This document shows, piece by piece, positions 11,883 through 13,995 of a DNA stretch of 13,995 bases (positions within the stretch are counted from its first letter, which is position 1; every line of letters begins with the position of its first letter). The notes beneath the pieces are model-generated. The model did no database searches, was not told the origin of the DNA, and was given only the letters and a program-made list of their open reading frames with translations. Source of the stretch: JAYVYM01 sp046593925 (GTDB lineage: Bacteria; Actinomycetota; Actinomycetes; Mycobacteriales; SCTD01); assembly GCA_046593925.1 (NCBI GenBank), contig JBKJQN010000012.1:1-13995 (forward strand). The letters run 5' to 3'. The position numbers and the translations under genes were made by a program.

Positions 11883-13995
11883 TCAGTCCCCCTTGCTGGT
11901 GTGGTCGCTGGTCGACGCGCGCGTCACGCTGACGATGCTGCCCGCTGCCGCCGCGAGGTCGCGGCGGACGGCGGCGTCCGGTGACCGGGTGGGCAGCCAG
12001 ACCACCCGGTCGGGCAGGTCCGCGACCACGAGCGGCAGGGTCAGGCTGCCACGTCGACTGCCGACCGTGACGAGGTCCCCGTCCGAGGCGCCCAGCTCGG
12101 CGGCCGTGCCGGCCGACAGGTGCAGCCGGCTGCGCTTGGCGGTGCCGGCCAGGAACGGCTCGCCGTCCTGCAGTGAGCCGTCGTCGAGCAGCCAGTGCCA
12201 GCTCGCGAGCAGGGCTTCGCCGACACCCGGCCGGGCCGGCGCTGCGGGACCGGCGGTCGGCGGCGCCGGGTGTTGGGCCACCGACCCGAGCCGGCCCAGC
12301 TCGGCGCGGGCCGCGCCGTGGTCGGGCAGACCGATCGGGGCGTCCATCTCCTCGGCGAGCACGTGCAGCACCCGACCGTCGGGGAGCGCGCCGTTCAGCC
12401 TGAGCACCTGCTCGAACGGGCGGGCGCGACCCTCCCAGTCCAGGTACGTGCCACTCTTCTCCACGGCTGCGGCCACCGGGAACACGACGTCAGCGCGGTC
12501 GGTGACCGGCGAGCGGCGCAGCTCCAGGCTCACGACGAACCCGACCCGGTCGATCGCGTCGAGCGCGAGCTCGGGGTCCGGGCAGTCGGCCGGGTCGACG
12601 GCGCCGACCAGCATCGCCGCCAGCTCGCCGGCACGGGCAGCGGTCAGGATGCCGGTGAGGTCACGACCGGGGTGTCCGGGGAGGACGGCCGACCACTCCT
12701 GCTCGACCTCGCGCCGGGCAACGGCGTCGTCGACCAGGCGCCCGCCCGGCAGCAGGGTCGGCAGGCAGCCGGCATCGACAGCGCCGCGCTCACCGGCGCG
12801 GCGGGGCACCCAGGCGAGCCGTGCGCCGGTGGCTGACGCCAGCCCGGCCGCTGCCGACAGCGCGCCGGGCACCTCGGCCAGGCGCTCGCCCACCAGCAGC
12901 ACGGCGCCGGGCAGCGCGAGAGCGCCCGCAGCCGCCGTGCCTACAGCGTCGTCGGGACCGCTCGCCAGCGCGCGCAGCACGGCGGCCTCGTCACCGGGGG
13001 CGACCTGCAGCAGCTGGGCGGCGGTCTTGACCGCGCCCGGGGAGCGGAACGGCGCAAGAGTGAAGACCCGGGTGCCGTGCCGGCGGACGCCCTTGCGGAG
13101 CCGCAGGAAGACGATCGGCGACTCCTCCTCCGGCTCGAAACCGGCGAGGACGACCGCGGGGGCGTTCTCCAGGTCGGCATACGTCACCGCGCCGGGCTGA
13201 CCGACGTAGCGACCGGCCACGCACGCGGCGAGGAAGTCGAGCTCCTCGGCGCTGTGCGGACGCGCCCGGCTGTCGATGTCGTTCGTGCCGAGCGCTACGC
13301 GGGCGAACTTGGCGTACGCGTAGGCGTCCTCCACGGTGAGCCGACCGCCGGGCAGCACCCCGACGCCACCCGCGGCCCGGGCGGCGGCCAGCCCCTCGGC
13401 GGCGCGCTCGAGGGCCTCGGTCCAGGAGGCCGCGACGAGCCGGCCGGTGGTCTTGTCGCGCACGAGCGGGGTGGTCAGCCGGTCGCCCTGTTGGGAGTAG
13501 GTGAAGGCCCAGCGACCCTTGTCGCAGTTCCACTCCTCGTTGACCTCGGGGTCCGAGCCGGCGAGGCGGCGCAGCACCTTGCCGCGGCGGTGGTCGGTGC
13601 GCAGCGCGCAGCCCGACGCGCAGTGCTCGCAGACCATCGGCGTCGAGACCAGGTCGAAGGGCCGGGCGCGGAACCGGTACGCCGCCCCCGTCAGCGCGCC
13701 GACCGGGCAGATCTGGATCGTGTTGCCGGAGAAGTAGCTCTCGAACGGCTGGTCGGTGTAGATCGCGACCTGCTGCAGCGCGCCACGCTCGAACAGCTCG
13801 ATGAACGGGTCGCCGGCGATCTGCTGCTGGAACCGGGTGCAGCGCGCGCACAGCACGCAGCGCTCGCGGTCGAGCAGCACCTGGGTCGAGATCGCCAGCG
13901 GCTTGGGGAAGGTGCGCTTGACGTCGCTGAAACGCGACTCGCTGTTGCCGTTGCTCATCGCCTGGTTCTGCAGCGGACACTCACCGCCCTTGTCG
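11883..13995 (-). CDS. nuoG: NADH-quinone oxidoreductase subunit G (5' end outside window)
   Basis: The visible 703 residues are the C-terminal part of NuoG, the large iron-sulfur subunit of the NADH-oxidising arm. The frame is open to the window edge and begins with DKGGECPLQNQA, the end of the His/Cys cluster N5 motif, so the ATG at 13958 is internal. Counting from the first visible residue, cysteines 46, 49, 52 and 96 match cluster N4, with the same 44-residue gap as in E. coli. Cysteines 122, 125, 129 and 157 (CEHCASGC with NEEWNCDKGRW) match cluster N7. A molybdopterin-oxidoreductase-like domain without its cofactor follows. The [2Fe-2S] N-terminal domain should lie just beyond 13995. 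The stop is 2 bases before nuoH. Confidence 0.96.
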   Translation of the reverse strand, partial: DKGGECPLQNQAMSNGNSESRFSDVKRTFPKPLAISTQVLLDRERCVLCARCTRFQQQIAGDPFIELFERGALQQVAIYTDQPFESYFSGNTIQICPVGALTGAAYRFRARPFDLVSTPMVCEHCASGCALRTDHRRGKVLRRLAGSDPEVNEEWNCDKGRWAFTYSQQGDRLTTPLVRDKTTGRLVAASWTEALERAAEGLAAARAAGGVGVLPGGRLTVEDAYAYAKFARVALGTNDIDSRARPHSAEELDFLAACVAGRYVGQPGAVTYADLENAPAVVLAGFEPEEESPIVFLRLRKGVRRHGTRVFTLAPFRSPGAVKTAAQLLQVAPGDEAAVLRALASGPDDAVGTAAAGALALPGAVLLVGERLAEVPGALSAAAGLASATGARLAWVPRRAGERGAVDAGCLPTLLPGGRLVDDAVARREVEQEWSAVLPGHPGRDLTGILTAARAGELAAMLVGAVDPADCPDPELALDAIDRVGFVVSLELRRSPVTDRADVVFPVAAAVEKSGTYLDWEGRARPFEQVLRLNGALPDGRVLHVLAEEMDAPIGLPDHGAARAELGRLGSVAQHPAPPTAGPAAPARPGVGEALLASWHWLLDDGSLQDGEPFLAGTAKRSRLHLSAGTAAELGASDGDLVTVGSRRGSLTLPLVVADLPDRVVWLPTRSPDAAVRRDLAAAAGSIVSVTRASTSDHTSKGD

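Noticed and set aside
13958..13958. ATG at 13958 as the start of nuoG
   Set aside because: The upstream codons read DKGGECPLQNQA, a conserved NuoG cluster motif, so the gene runs off the window.

Overview
The window comes from a very GC-rich bacterial chromosome. GTG starts are common, almost every gene pair overlaps by 4 bp (ATGA or GTGA), and the complex I subunits read as actinobacterial. I infer a member of the Actinomycetia and cannot name the genus from sequence alone.

Reading along the minus strand from the right edge, the window holds the distal half of a type I NADH:quinone oxidoreductase operon in canonical order: nuoG (5' end outside the window), nuoH, nuoI, nuoJ, nuoK, nuoL, nuoM, nuoN. 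The run continues without a real break into a long-chain polyprenyl diphosphate synthase, probably for the menaquinone side chain. It then continues into a compact set of three further complex I-like genes, called nuoB', nuoC' and nuoI' here, and ends with a small GNAT acetyltransferase. The layout suggests one long transcript making the quinone-reducing complex, an enzyme for the quinone tail, and an extra set of electron-transfer/Q-module subunits without a matching D (49 kDa) subunit in view.

The last gene of this run converges on a plus-strand yajQ gene, with only 3 bp between the stop codons. yajQ in turn lies 42 bp from a divergent tRNA-Tyr(GTA) gene. A pair of interlocked inverted repeats at the left edge could end the tRNA transcript.

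The most unusual features are small. Between nuoN and the polyprenyl synthase, a 29-bp tandem repeat creates three consecutive mini-ORFs of 8 to 10 codons. Each is linked to the next by a 4-nt stop/start overlap, forming an unbroken translational relay from nuoN to the synthase. A similar 8-codon mini-ORF with its own Shine-Dalgarno sequence runs into the start of nuoL, which has no clear Shine-Dalgarno sequence of its own. Short in-frame tandem repeats also sit in nuoJ, nuoM and nuoB'. NuoM and NuoN each lack a histidine that is usually conserved in the antiporter-like subunits.

Coding is nearly continuous. The longest gap is 112 bp, between nuoK and nuoL. No mobile element, CRISPR array or rRNA gene was seen.
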